Below, one piece after another: positions 48,901-62,388 of a stretch of 64,000 bases of DNA. The stretch comes from Monosiga brevicollis MX1. Lineage: Eukaryota; Opisthokonta; Choanoflagellata; Craspedida; Salpingoecidae. The notes beneath the pieces were generated by a model. It did no database searches. It saw only the letters and a program-made list of their open reading frames with translations, and was not told where the DNA came from. The stretch is taken from assembly GCF_000002865.3 (NCBI RefSeq), contig NW_001865039.1, positions 3,315,140 to 3,379,139 on the forward strand, in the 5' to 3' direction. Numbering within the stretch: position 1 is the first letter of the stretch; each line of letters opens with the position of its first letter. Both the position numbers and the translations under genes were made by a program.

Positions 48901-49913
48901 TGCCATACTGAAGGAAGAAAAAGTCAATGGCGGGCTCTGATGGGCTTGCTACGGGGTCAACGCGACACGGGCGGGTTGGCGGTTGGCGATGGGAGTGATC
49001 GCGGGCGCCGATGAGTGGTGCAAGATGGTTGCGACGCGAACCAGATAACCGAACAAAATCGAACGAAACAGCGCCGGGCTATAAGTGCAGCAGCACACGT
49101 ACCAGTGCGAATATCACGATCGTCATCGGCCCAGGTGACGCGCTCGAGAACGCATTGGGAAAAGGTGTCAAAGGTACCTAGGTAGGACCAGGTGGAGAGT
49201 CGGGAAAGATCGGGAAGAGTGACGTTGATTTTTGATTGAGTGCCAGCTTCAAGACACCAAGCAGGGGGACCGAAAGTCTTGCTGGTGCTGCTGGTTGTCT
49301 CGGGCGTGGTGCTCAAGGGGCGATCGCTCATGGGTTCGTAATTGTAGCGTAGATCGGCCATTTGCAGGGCCAAGCAAGGATCGGCAAAGATAAAGACGAC
49401 ATCGACGGTGTAATATGGTTCTGTGCCGGTCAGGTTGATGGTTCGGGTCAATGAGGTGCCCGAAATTCCATCGGCCCTGACAGAGCTTTGCAAAAGGCTG
49501 GCCGTGTAGTTGTTGGTTTGTGGCTCAACGTGCCAGACGTGCACCATAAAATCCTGGTTATTGCAGGTCATTTCCATCTTGGCGAGCACGATTTTGAGAT
49601 CAAAGTAGGCGGTCGCGACGTCTTCGGTGACATCAAGGACGACGCGCTGGGTAAGATTGGCCCCGGGCCGCTCGCTGAAGAGGATTGTGGTGTTGGTGGG
49701 GCCTTGGACGACCTGGCCCTTGTCATCCACATATTGTTGGTAAAAGTTGTACTCGTCGTTGGTGCTGGGCGTCCAACCTTTGAGTTCAAACGAGTCGGGT
49801 GTGATTTCGAGGTGCGAGTTGACAAGCAGGCTCTTCGACTTGAATGCCCCCTCAGTCGGGGTGGCCAGAAGACTGCTCAGTGCCAGTAGCACGAGCACGA
49901 TTTTGCGCACCAT
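42919..49913 (-). CDS. Adhesion G protein-coupled receptor (GAIN/GPS plus 7TM, HRM, TSP1-like and PAN-like segments)
   Basis: The start at 49913 gives a signal peptide (MVRKIVLVLLALSSLLATPT). The ectodomain exons include an N-glycosylated, Ser/Thr-rich first exon (49913-49104). Further on are SVGTCTRDCGGGTQAVSY, a thrombospondin-1-like motif near 47170, and ACAESCSEYWCRGFVYVDY, PAN/apple-like, near 46530. Next is a hormone-receptor-like Cys block (TARLACPGSDMTGFVTRRCD joined to GVYRVPDFRNC). A GAIN region ends in the GPS: CVFWQFDSE, then CVIVEDTSTHVVCSCDHLTS, with the HL/T autocleavage tripeptide. Seven helices follow (for example LILMHLCLNLSIALLIFICG-like TM2 and YLFTILNIFQ joined to GLFIFIFHVV for TM7). 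A 190-residue Ser-rich cytoplasmic tail ends NEIPPLRMR at 42919. The 7TM/GPS part is certain. Joining all exons from 46 to 49.9 kb into one gene is inferred from phase and the lack of an intervening start, stop or promoter. Confidence 0.85.
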
Positions 49914-51270
<1,357 letters not shown>

Positions 51271-53560
51271 TTAGACTTGGCCGCCGAGATCAGCGAGGTC
51301 GCCTAGGTAGACGGTCAAGGATTTGATCTTTTCATTGATGACGTTCTGTTCAATCTCGACATGCTCGCCTGCGCCCACCAAGGCCAGGACGTCCTGCACC
51401 AAGATTTTGCGTGGTAGAAAAATGCCCACGTTGCGCGTCAGGCCTTGGGCGGCTGCTAGCGTACGCGACACGCTAGGCTCGATGACCGCCAAGTCAAAGG
51501 GTTGATGCGCAGCCAGATAGGATTGGCCACCCCATGGTGGACTGAGAAAGACGGCATCCACCCGGGTTGACCCGTTCGTGCTCGCCAACTGGCGCAACAC
51601 GCTCACAGCGTCCCCGTGCACAAAGTCAATCTGATCCTCAACCCCATAGATACTTGCGTTGTGCCGTGCCGCCTCCAGTTTGACCGGGTCAAGATCAATG
51701 GCCAGCACCTGGCACCCTGCCAAGGCCATCTGAATTGCATTGGCACCAGGTCCACAAAACGCATCTATAACCATGGGACCCACCGCTACCAAGCCCAGAC
51801 CAGCAAACCAGGGCCCGTCATGAGTCAAAAGACCAATGCCTATTCCCATCAGACCCCCGAAATACGACCCAAACACTCGCCATCCCGTCATCCTGGCATT
51901 AGATTCACACCCAGGTGGTCCGCCAATCGTACCGCTCACACGCAGGGCATGGTGCATGGCCAGCACCTCGGGGGTAGCAGAGAACCACGAGTCACGGTCC
52001 AACCATACGCCCTAGTGCCACCGATTTACAGTAATGAACGAGCGTCCGCCTAGCATGGAGCAGGTCGAACACCTGGCACATTGAGACAACACAGACCTCG
52101 TCATATCGGCTGAATAAACGGTATCGTTGAGCCCAGTACTTCCCCGAGAGTCCAGCCGCGTCCAAGTCGGCCCCCGTTTGCAGCCACGGAGCCGGCGCGT
52201 TATCAGGTCGGTCGTCGTGAGACGGGGCATCTTGGCTACCTTGATGATCCGATCCGTCGGCGCCGGCTTGCTCCTCGCATAATTCGTCGGCATCGTCGTG
52301 GTCAGAACCGTTTTCGGGGCCACCTGGTGCCTGAGCGGTCAAGGCATTGACAAAGTTATCCATGGTGCCATCGAGTGCATAAGCGCGATACTGTCCGGGG
52401 CGCAGGCGCCAGTAGGTGGCTTCGTTCTGGGCAAAGCCCCCCGCTTTGGGCTGGCGTAGAAGAGCTCCGTACATGAGCTTGGCCCACAAAAAGCTGGCCT
52501 CTACGCCGACCAAGGCGTCTTGGTCCGGGGCGAGTCGCCCCTGGTCTTCGCCCGTGTGCGCATGCGGCAGCGAAGACCGCACCCGCTCAACATAGGTCCT
52601 CAAGAGTCGCGGTTCACACTCTACTTGCCAGCGCTGCTGCCAGTAGGCACAAAAGGCACGCCAATATGCAAGCTGGGTCGCCGCCTCGTCTTGGGCATCG
52701 GTCTCAATGTTCTGTGCATGGGCCCAGTGTGCCAACCAAGCTGGGTCGTCATGTCGCGCCAGCAGTTGCCAACTCGACGCAACCGCCACTACATCATTTG
52801 GTTGCTCCGCTTCTTCGGCATCCAACGCGTCTCGCACTCGTCGCTTGCGCCGCCCTTTCTGAGTCGGGCCCTGGTCTTGAGAGCTCGCGTTCTTGCTGAA
52901 GCTGGATGGTAAGCCCATCTCTGCCATCAATTTCTTATCGAGCGGCGTCTCGCTACCCGAGTCTCCTTGCTCCGCCACATCGTCGTCATGAGCAACGTCC
53001 GCATCGGTTTCAGCGGCAACGGGCCTGTCTAACCCTTCAGCCGTGCTGGAGGTATCGAGCCGCCGCGGCCGCTTTTTGGGGCGCAAAGCTTCGGAGACGT
53101 AAGCTTGAATGACCGCATCGTCAAAAGTTGGTTGGACAGTGGTGTTAGAACACTTTGCCTCGGCCAGGCTTGCTGCAAGTTGCCTTGGTTCTCTTTGCAT
53201 GTTTTCCTCCGGCTGAGGCTCAGCAGCCAATGCGGTGGACGTTGTGTCCGGCGTCACATGCTGTTTGGGGCCGTCTGCTTGATCATTCTGCTGCTCGACG
53301 AGTCGCCGGTATTGGCGCTTGAAGCGGCGCGTTTGGCGCGGGCCAGCATCCCTGAGACAGGGGGGTGAGACAGAGGAACGACAGGCAGGCGGCGCTGTGA
53401 GCCGGTTGGAAGAACCCTAGTCTAGTGGACAACCCTCGTACCTGAGATGGGCACGAGAAAGGACACAGCTGAGACAGCTTGCAGGATCGACTACGACCTG
53501 CTCCGCCAGCGCCCCCTCTGGCCGCCACACCAAGCCATAACCAATCTGCTCGTAGTCCAT
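51271..53560 (-). CDS. TGS1: Trimethylguanosine synthase (snRNA/snoRNA cap hypermethylase)
   Basis: Converts m7G caps of snRNA and snoRNA to 2,2,7-trimethylguanosine using SAM. Exon 1 (53560-53421, MDYEQIGYGLVWRPEGAL) joins in phase to a long acidic exon that contains DKKLMAEMGLPSSF, the short MGLP motif also found in animal TGS1. The catalytic core begins KYWAQRYRLFSRYDE, then GVWLDRDSWFSATPEVLAMH. An intron whose sequence happens to stay open is spliced (donor GTACGA after LRVS, acceptor TTATAG), giving DAFCGPGANAIQMALAG (SAM motif I). Next are LAIDLDPVKLEAARHNA, FVHGDAVSV, VFLSPPWGGQSY (the catalytic SPPWGG) and NVGIFLPRKI, ending VEIEQNVINEKIKSLTVYLG. The terminal extension is DLADLGGQV. 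It is divergent from the phosphofructokinase gene with 574 bases between starts. Confidence 0.93.
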
Positions 53561-54134
53561 CAGCCCCGATGCCGATCTGCCCCCTGAACCGACACGAAAA
53601 TGATGACAATGCTTGAGAAACGCGAAACCAGTGAACGCTCCCGATTCGCCACACAGTGTGCGCTTTGTGTGCGTGTGTGTGTGTGTTGTGTGTGGGCTTG
53701 ATGCAAGCTGCAGTAAAAATAGAAGATAAAACTGGATGACGCAAGAGGAAGAATCTGATTGACAACAGCCCGCTTTGTTGGAGAGGGAGCATTGACAAGC
53801 TGCAGATTTGAAGAGGGTGATGTCAAAGTCACGGCGTTCTCAGAGAAGAACGTCGTGATAATGATGCCCTACAGCTTGAAGCAAGCAAAATCAGAGATTT
53901 TTGTCGACTTATTCAATCTTTCAGGGATGCACTCCCAACCTTGACCTCAGCCAGAGACGACGACATGGCATTTTTTTTTTGCTTAATGTGTCTGTGCTAG
54001 TGGGTCGCGAGTAAGTTTTGAGGCAAGAAACGGCAGCGCCGCCTGCGTGCATGCGTGCCCTCGTGCCTTGAGGTTGACTCATCTCCATATGCTCTCTGGC
54101 TCCGTCCTGGTTAGACTTGTCGTTGCCGTACACG
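53561..54134. promoter_or_regulatory. Divergent promoter region TGS1 / PFK
   Basis: 574 bases between the ATG of TGS1 (-) and that of phosphofructokinase (+). There is a short GT run near 53670-53690. No core element was recognised; the call is by layout only. Confidence 0.4.
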
Positions 54135-56652
54135 ATGGCTTCTCCCTCATCCTCAGGTCAGTGAAAGCCCCGTGCAGGGAGGCGGTCACGCCGCACGTCC
54201 TGCTCGTGCTCACCTCAAGCGCTCGCCGATTTGGTACAGTCTGTCTTTCGGCGGCCAATGCCTTTGTGCCGCTGGGCGTGACACACCGCAACCAACACCC
54301 GGGTGAACTGCCGCGTACCCCCGTGCCCTTGCATCACCTCACCGCCGACGAGAAAGTAAGCCAAGCCGCCCTGTGAGCTCCATCCGCAGGTCTGCCTGTT
54401 GAATTCGCCTTGGCTGATCCCACCGTGCCACCGTGCGTGTGCCAGGAATGGGCCAATCCTTGGCCAAAGATTCCAGCCAGTGAAAACAGCAAAAACGTTG
54501 CCATCTTCACCTCGGGTCTGTGCTCTCCCTGTCTCCAGCCCGTGGAATACATGTCACTAATTCCTGCTCACACTACAAATGTCTGCGCCAGGTGGTGATG
54601 CCCAAGGCATGAATGCGGCAGTTCGTGCTGCTGCTGCTACCTGCCTCACCTACGGCGTTAGCGTCTACGCCATCTACTACGTGAGTCGTGCCCTGCCCCG
54701 CCCCCCCTTGTTCATCACTTGAGATTTCACTCACAACCCAACACCCTGGCCTTGACGTGCATCAGGGGTATCAAGGCATGGTCGATGGCGGCGAAAACAT
54801 AAAAAAGCTGGACTGGAAGGACATTAGCAACATCTCGCAGATTGTACGTCGCAGTCCCCAAAGCATCCTTGACTTTTTTTTTTTTTCCTTGGCGGTTTTT
54901 TTTTCCTTATTTTTTTAAAAACATTTATGCCGCCTTTCCTGCATCTCACGGCCTCGTTCTTCAAGGGTGGTACCGTCATTGGGTCAGCGCGATGCCAAGA
55001 CTTCCGCACGCACGAGGGCCGTCTCAAGGCCGCCTTCAACCTGGTCAAGAACGACATCGATTGCCTGGTGTGTTCTCGATGCGCTTTGCGGTGTCACGCG
55101 TCTCTCTATTCTCTCCACTCACGCCTGCTCATGCGTTTCTGGTTTGCGCTGTCTCCTCCCGTCCAGATTGCCATTGGTGGTGATGGCACCCTGACCGGTG
55201 CCAACATGTTCAAGCAAGAGTGGCCCAGTCTTCTCCGGGAGCTGCAGGCCAGCGGTCAGATCTCGGAAGAAGCTCATGCCAAGCACGAATACCTTTCTGT
55301 GGTTGGCATGGTAGGTCATACACGCTGTGTACCGTTCTCAACCGTGCGCCAAAGGCTGCCTGTCATCTCCTTGCCTGCACAGATGACAGATTCAGGCCGG
55401 CTCTCACTCATCAATACCGCGCGCTGGACGCAGGTCGGCTCCATTGATAATGACATGTGCGGCTTTTCAATGACCATTGGCTGTGACTCAGCCCTCAATC
55501 GCATCTGTGAAGCCATCGATGCCCTCACCACGTAAGGGCCTCAACCATGCTCCCACCTACTCTGTTGATGGCTTCTCCAACGCTGATTCGAGCAGCGCCC
55601 GCTTCGACTGTTTGCTCTTGGCCCACTCTTTGATGCCATCTGACAGCAGTCACCCTGAGCTCAAGCTTTTATTTTTGTTTTTTGTTTTTTAACTGTGACA
55701 CGGGATTGCAACAGGACGGCGCAGTCGCATCAGCGCACCTTTATCATCGAAGTGATGGGACGTAACTGCGGTTTTCTGGCTTTGATGGCCGCCCTGACCT
55801 GTGGGGCTGACTATGTGCTGTTGCCTGAGCACCCCCCGGAGGCCGACGACTGGGAGGCAGCCATGTGTGACTCGCTCAAGCGCCGCCGCCGCTACACCAA
55901 TTTCAGCCTCATCGTGCTGGCTGAAGGTGCGACTGACAAGCACCGCAACCACATCTCAGGCGAATACGTCAAGAAGGTGTGCTCCGAACGGCTTGGGTAT
56001 GACACCCGTGTCACCACCCTGGGACACGTGCAGCGTGGCGGTGCACCTTCCGTCTACGACCGCATCCTTGCCACACGCTGCGGTGCCGAGGCAGCATTGG
56101 CCGTCCTCAACGCCACCCACGACACACCGGCTCGCATTGTCGGGACTCGTTGGACTCAAATGATTCAGGTATGTGCCTGCTGCCTTTGTCTCGTGTACAA
56201 GTGACCGCAACTTCCGATCATCAAGTTCCCTCCTCCGCTTCCCAAAGTCCCCGTCCGTTGAGCATTGCGCTTCTTTGCTATTGGCTCACCGCCGTGCACG
56301 CTGTCTGCGGCTAGGTGGATCTGACCGAGGCGGTGGAGCGTACGCGAGAGGTCAGCCTTGCTCACAATCCGACTGCCCATTGCATCTGCCCTGCGAGGCG
56401 GTCCCTCGCGCTGCGTTAATGCTCACTCTCTTCCACCCCCCCCCCTTTTTTTTCAAACAGGTCGGTGCGGCCTTGGAAGCCAAGGACTATGACCGCGTCA
56501 TGGAGCTACGTGGCCGTGCTTTCCGCGAGGAGCTCAACCTCTTTTTCCGGATTCGCCAACATCACCAAGATGAAGCGCCCGAGGTACCCTTGGTTTCAGG
56601 CTTGAACCCTCGCGTGCTCGGTTGCCAGGACTTGATTCCTCACAACAAAACA

Positions 56653-56688
<36 letters not shown>

Positions 56689-59348
56689 CTCATTGTGTCA
56701 CATTCTGATCGAGCATTTGCGGTTACAATGCGGCGCCGGTGTTGATTGGCGTCTTTGATTTACTTAAAGGGTATCTTGCCGCCTCGTTGTGCGATCTATA
56801 GACGCCGTTCAACGTGCTCGTGATGCAAATGGGAGCCCCAGCTGCAGGCATGAATGCCGCTTGCAAGGCCGTTGTGCGGGACCTCATCAATGGCGGTCAC
56901 AAGGTTTATGGCGCCGTTGGTGCCCTTGAAGGGTGGGTATACGTGTCGCTTGCCGCGCGTCGTATGTTTGTTCGCAAGCTCGATTGCACTCCCTGCTCAC
57001 TTTTCTTCGCTTGTGATGTAGTATTGCCAACGGTGATCTGATGGAGCTGCGCTGGGATCATGTCAAGGGGTAAGGCTTTGCGCAGTCATCGGCCAGACCC
57101 GTCGAATCAAGCGCTGGAACTCGCTCCGATAGCCCCGGGCCTCACTGTGTCTCCCGATGGCTTGCTTTGGCTAGCTGGGCCAGCAAGGGCGGTGCTGCCC
57201 TCGGCACCAACCGCACAATGCCCGAGTATGTGTCGCGCCGTGCACGTTGTTCGACGTGCGTCTGAGTCTTTGCGTAGGCCCTCACGTCTATATCCCTTTT
57301 GCTTAGCGAGATGACCAATGGCATGGCCCGTATCGCCGAACAGCTGCGCACCTACAATATCCACGTATGGCTCAGCCCGCACAGTGCTACCTACCCCTAT
57401 ACCTCAATCCCATTTGCTCCGATGAACTTGGTCGCATTTTCATGTTGATCAAACCGTTCTCTCTTAGGGCATCATGGCCGTGGGTGGTTTTGAAGCCTAT
57501 ACTGCGCTTGGTCAACTCGTGGATGCGCGCGATCAGCATGAGGAATTCTGCATCCCCATCTCTCTCGTGCCCGCCACCATCAGGTATATTTTTCCCAGGG
57601 GTGTCTGTCTGATGGCTGTTTGAACACAACGAGATGCTGCGAAGCCCTAAAACTAGCGGAGGTGTAGAGCCCAGTCAACGGCATCTCATGCCCGCTTGTG
57701 CGCTCGAATCTTCTTAGCAACAACGTGCCTGGCACCTCTCTCTCGCTCGGCTCGGATACGGCCCTCAACACTATTGTGGACGCCATTGACCGCCTCAAGC
57801 AATCAGCACTGTCATCGCGCAAGTACGTGCTCCTTTCTTGCGCTTCAAGACTAGCCGTGTTTGATTGATTATACCTCCTAGGACATTCCGTTGTTGCCCC
57901 GTGCATGCTGATGCTTTGTCTACACCTGGACCGTAGGCGCCTTTTCATTGTTGAAACCCAGGGAGCGTACTGTGGCTATTTGGCCTCGATGGGTGCTCTT
58001 GCCGGTGCTGCTGATGGTGCGTGCTGGTTGTCGTCGCTTCCATCGTCGTTTTTTGGGCCCGTTGTGCGATAATGGCATTTTTGCTTGTCCCTACCACTTG
58101 GTCTGTTGGTCTTGACTAGCGGCCTACTTGTACGAGGAGCGCTTGCGCATTGATGATCTGATTGAGGATGTTGATATTTTCCGCCGCAAGTTTGAGGTGC
58201 GACATGGTCAAATTCTTCACCCCAGCCGCGAAATGACACTGCACTTCATTCCTCTTTCCTCGTGCCTTGCTTTTGTTTCTTGACTGCTTTTATTCAATCT
58301 TGTCCTGTGCAACAGGAATTTCATTGCGCCGTCATTGTGCGCAACGAGAACAGTAGCAAGAACTACGACATGGCCTTCCTCAAATCACGTGCGTACGCAC
58401 GGGCTGCCAACTAACCAAGCGCTCTCGTTGTGTTTTGCCAGACGATCAACCCTGTTGGACAGGCCCTCTGACCATGTCGCTTGACGGATGGTGCGCACAG
58501 TGTTCACGGAAGAAGGCAGTTTCGATGAGACTCGCCCAGCTCAGGTCCAGTTTACCTGCCGAGACCTTGTGCTTGGGCATCTGCTTCAGGTATCCAAAAG
58601 CCCGTCTCCCATCGTTCACACCACGTTTCTGAGAGGCTGGCTGGAGATGAAACGCGGTGACACCTGTCTGTGTGCTCTGATACAACGCTTCTAGGGTGGC
58701 AGCCCCTCGCCACTAGATCGCCTGCGCGGGGCTCGCTTGGGCGCTGTCTGCACACGCTTTTTGATTCATCACATGACCGAGGGCTGGAATGGTACCAAGG
58801 TGAGAACTTTTTGGCGCACAAACCAATTGCAAGCACTGGCTTTCGACCGCGGTTGGGGCAAAGGGAATCGAGAAGCGACGGCTGCCTGTGGGGTCACGCC
58901 ACACGTGTCGCGCCAATTAGGTCAAGACTTGCACCAACGACTCTGCCTGCGTCATTGGCATCAAGGACCGATTTGAAGTAGCCACACCCTTTAGCCAGCT
59001 CAAGTCGGAGACAGACTTTAAGCTGCGCAAGCCCAAGTCAGTCACTAATCGTGGGGTCCATGCGTTGTGTTTTCGCTCGACCTCACCTTTTTCTTTTTCT
59101 TTTTCTTCCGTGGCGCGCCTGGTTCAGAACGTGCGAGTGGGCCAATGCAAACCGATTGATCCGTGTGCTCGAGGGCACCCTGCGCGAATCCGACCCCAAA
59201 TATCAGGTGCGGCGCGTCGACTCGGATTTGCCAATTGGCAATTATTTGTCGAACGCTGAACTGACACCCTCGCTCTGCTCTGACGGTCCTTGCGTGGGCT
59301 CAATAGGGCGAGGCATCGGTTCAGAACGTAGACGGCAGTGCTTGCTAA
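54135..59348 (+). CDS. ATP-dependent 6-phosphofructokinase, eukaryotic two-domain form
   Basis: Phosphorylates fructose 6-phosphate in glycolysis. About 19 exons keep phase from ATG 54135 (MASPSSSG) to TAA 59348, nearly 800 residues, the usual length of animal PFK. The N-terminal catalytic half shows VAIFTSGGDAQGMNAAVRAA, YGYQGMVDGGENIKKL, GGTVIGSARCQDFRTHEGR, IAIGGDGTLTGANMF, VGSIDNDMCGFSMTIGCDSA (catalytic Asp) and IIEVMGRNCGFLALMAAL. The C-terminal regulatory half repeats the fold: NVLVMQMGAPAAGMNAACKA, GIMAVGGFEAYTALGQL, PATISNNVPGTSLSLGSDTA and FIVETQGAYCGYLASMGALA, then LGHLLQGGSPSPLDRLRGAR. The C-half lacks the GGDG and IDND catalytic signatures, as expected for the allosteric half. 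Long T runs sit in introns (54873-54915, 56656-56689). Confidence 0.95.
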
Positions 59349-59792
59349 CTCATCCAACCCTCAGCTCTGTCTTGAGTCACACAGCGTGTCGCCATTTCCA
59401 ATCGTCTTCGTCCCGCCCCCGCATCTTTGTTATCTCTTTGTTCGTTCATGCTTTCATCTTCTTCTTCTTCACAATCAAGCAAAGTTGACCTATGTTCTGC
59501 ATGCATGTATGCACGTATCCATGCATTGCTTACCGATGCTGAGAGCAAAGTGAGCTCGCAGACTGTGCGCCATGCACCACGCGACGCCAGAACCACAAAG
59601 AAGCTTGACATGAATCAATTTTGATGATCTGATAAGCACCATCCCCCAATCGCTCCCGATTGATTGAAACGAAGCAGCCGCTGCTGAAGCCGGACGACGT
59701 TCAATGCTGTCTGGACCGTAATAGTTGCAGGCATGGTGTGCGAATCGTTTACACCGCAGGTGCTGAGACCACAGCAATGCGCAGAGTGCTTC
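59349..59792. other. Intergenic between PFK and the coiled-coil gene
   Basis: 444 bases, T- and C-rich near 59440-59475. No additional exon was supported. It probably holds the PFK 3' end and the promoter of the next gene. Confidence 0.5.
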
Positions 59793-61831
59793 ATGCATCG
59801 CTCCGCGCATCGCGAGGTGGCTGCAAATAAGCCTGCCGTGCTGAACCCCCATGTCTCCGTGGCAAGCAACGAGGATAAGCTGGTATGCCAGACTTCCTTT
59901 GGGCATCCATTCGTCGCATCAAACGCAGCGTAGTATGGCACCTCACGCTCTCGCCCTCGTCGGTCCTGGGCGGGAGACATGTGTAGCGCCAGAAGCTACA
60001 GACACTCAAGGGTGGGCGGCTGGCAGATCGTTTCGACTCGAGTCGACGTGAGGAGGGCAGTATGCAGTTGCGTGATCGAGCACCGACCCAGGTCAGCCCC
60101 ATGCTGGCAGTTTGATTTGATGATGCTCGGCGGCCACTCATGTTTAAAGCGTCCTTGGCCACGTGACCCCATACGTGCAGGCAGCTTCGGATTTACAGCA
60201 GCTCAAGAAAATGTTCAACGGTCATGTGCAAAACGTCACGAGGTTTGTTCCTTCTGCAATGCAAGAGGATGAACATGGTCTTACGGGCGCGCACTGGGCG
60301 CCTGATGCACCTGTTGGCTACGTGTGACCGGTGTAGTGATCGGTCCGAATACGAATCCGCCACGTTGCGACGGCTGCGGGAGAAGGAGGAACGGGAGCGC
60401 GTAAGTTGCATCACCCTTTCATGCTAGGGGAGGTTGGTACTTTCTCACATGCAGCTGTGCTGTCCTGTGCTGGTGACTTTAGGAAAAACGAGACTATGAA
60501 CGCAACTTGTCATTGGCTGAACGTGAGCGTCAAATTCAACGCGAGGTTGGTTTGCTTTGCCATCTCCTCGGCCAAGAGTGAAATCGAGGGATAGCTTGTC
60601 CCGGACGATGTACTCCTCACACATTCGTGCAGCGTGAGGCAGCACAAGAGGAAATTCGGCGGGAGGCGCTGGAGAGGAAGCTACGGGTCTGTTGCACCAA
60701 ACCGCCCCCGCCCTTTGGCTGCAAGATCATCGCCCCACGCGACAAGGCTCATTTTGAGCACTCGGATGTTGGTAGGCCACGCGTTTGGAAGAGGACCGGC
60801 AACAACAAGAGGAACATGCTTATCAATCCGCCCTCGCGGAGCGACTGAGAGCGGTGGGTCTCCAAGCGCTGCTGATCAAGTGCTGGGCACTGGTGGGCCA
60901 TAAACTCTCTGAGGTTCATCTGTACCGCTGTACGCGAGGCTCAAGATCATTTCGCCATGTGTGTAGGGAATGCCCAGGGTGATTGCACAGGGCCGTACTC
61001 TGGAGGATCGACGTCGCCTCTCGTGCGTGAGACACCTTAATCTTATCGCAGCCTGGGTGACATGGGCTCAAAATCAAACGTTCTTGAGGTTCACTGGACT
61101 GTGCAAACAACAGGCATGAGCATGGTCGCGGTACCTGGGTGGAAAGGCGATATCACACCGGCATCACTGGATGGGAGTGGGACGGCTGTGGCTGCGGCAG
61201 CTCAGACAAAGGCAGCTGGTGTTCTGAATTCCAAGGCCCGGTGGGCCCTGATGATCGTGAAGACTTTGACTCGTTCAGATCATCGCTTGCGGCATTTGCA
61301 GATCAAGTCGAGGAACGTGTGCGAAAAGGTGGGTTGGCAACTGGGCGATGGGAATGTTTTCTGCCCATTGTTGTTTCTCTCACAAGTGCCGCACCGCGGA
61401 TGGGTGTTTTCGGGCCCCGGTAGGTCAACCACGAGTTGTAGCATTGGGACAATCGCGCGCTGAGCGGCAACGCCGCTCTCACACAATGAATACCTGTTCT
61501 GGTGTGCGAACTTGTGGGAAGAAGGTTGGTGCGGGACTCTATGTTTGGTTGTGTACTGTAAGTTGCGCAGCTGCTTTTTTCCGGCGTGCTATTGAGCCGG
61601 AGTTGATGTGACTGGCGCAGGGTCAAGGGTGCATTGGTCAGTTTCAACAGCAAAACGGTGCTGAGATCTGGTGAGTGCCTGCAGCATGGCAAGCAAGCAC
61701 CAAGCCCCGCTGCATAAGCTTCTCACGTTTGCTACATTGCCGCATGCCTCTTTCTTTGAACGGCCAGGTCGTGCTGTGGGTCCGTACGCCGAGACTGGTG
61801 GTGTGGCAATTACGAAGGCCATCGAGAATAA
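59793..61831 (+). CDS. Coiled-coil protein with Cys-rich C-terminus, function unknown
   Basis: A chain of unusually small exons (about 55-110 bases) with good AG/GT borders encodes a charged helix-rich protein. Starting at a tentative ATG 59793 (MHRSAHREVAANKPAVLNPH), exons give [97 protein letters not shown] and ATRLEEDRQQQEEHAYQSAL. After a poorly resolved stretch (60850-61190) come SDKGSWCSEFQGPVGPDD, FRSSLAAFADQVEERVRK and ALGQSRAERQRRSHTMN, then a Cys-rich end: TCSGVRTCGKK, GQGCIGQFQQQNGAEIWSCC and RRDWWCGNYEGHRE, stopping at 61831. The WSCCG...C..GH pattern suggests a small zinc site. The last exon has a second open frame ending at 61850. I do not recognise the family. Confidence 0.55.
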
Positions 61832-62388
61832 ACTTTTATCTGAAGCCTGATTTTCTGACTGCCAAAAAGACAAAATTCATGGTGTGCATGGAGCGAGAAC
61901 ACTCTCGATGAACGAAGGAAAAGCAGCGATTAAATTTGTGGAAAAGTGGGTTAGATGCATGTCACGCAGCCGGTACTGGGACAGGATCGGCGGGAGCCGC
62001 TGCATGAGTTATTGCAGTGGACTTGCATTATCACAAAGGCAAAGGTCAAAGAAAAGGAGATGGCAAGTTGCACATGGACGAACAAGTTACAAGGTCAAGT
62101 CCAAAAAGTGCCACACTCAGCCAAAGCGCCGGCGTACTCTTTGGATTCTGATTCATTCAGGCGCTGTGAACAGCGCGGGTTGATAAGGGAGACGAGGTTG
62201 ACAGACTCGACACGCCTTGTTTGCCCCGCATGACGGGAGAGGTGCCCATCACATGGGACATAAACATGGATGCACAACAAGTCGGACAGGGTAACTGGCA
62301 TGGAGGAAAAAGGCACACGATAAAGGCAGGCTGAGCCACCAGCACGGAAGCACGACAAAGGGAACTAGAACAGCGTCCCTCAGCAGAG
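61832..62388. other. Intergenic between convergent genes
   Basis: 557 bases between the coiled-coil gene stop and the phosphodiesterase stop. No gene or notable repeat was seen. Confidence 0.55.

Noticed and set aside
53283-53798. Minus-strand frame of 171 codons spanning TGS1 exon 1 and its promoter
   Set aside because: It crosses the clear exon 1 donor and reads TGS1 exon 1 in the wrong frame.
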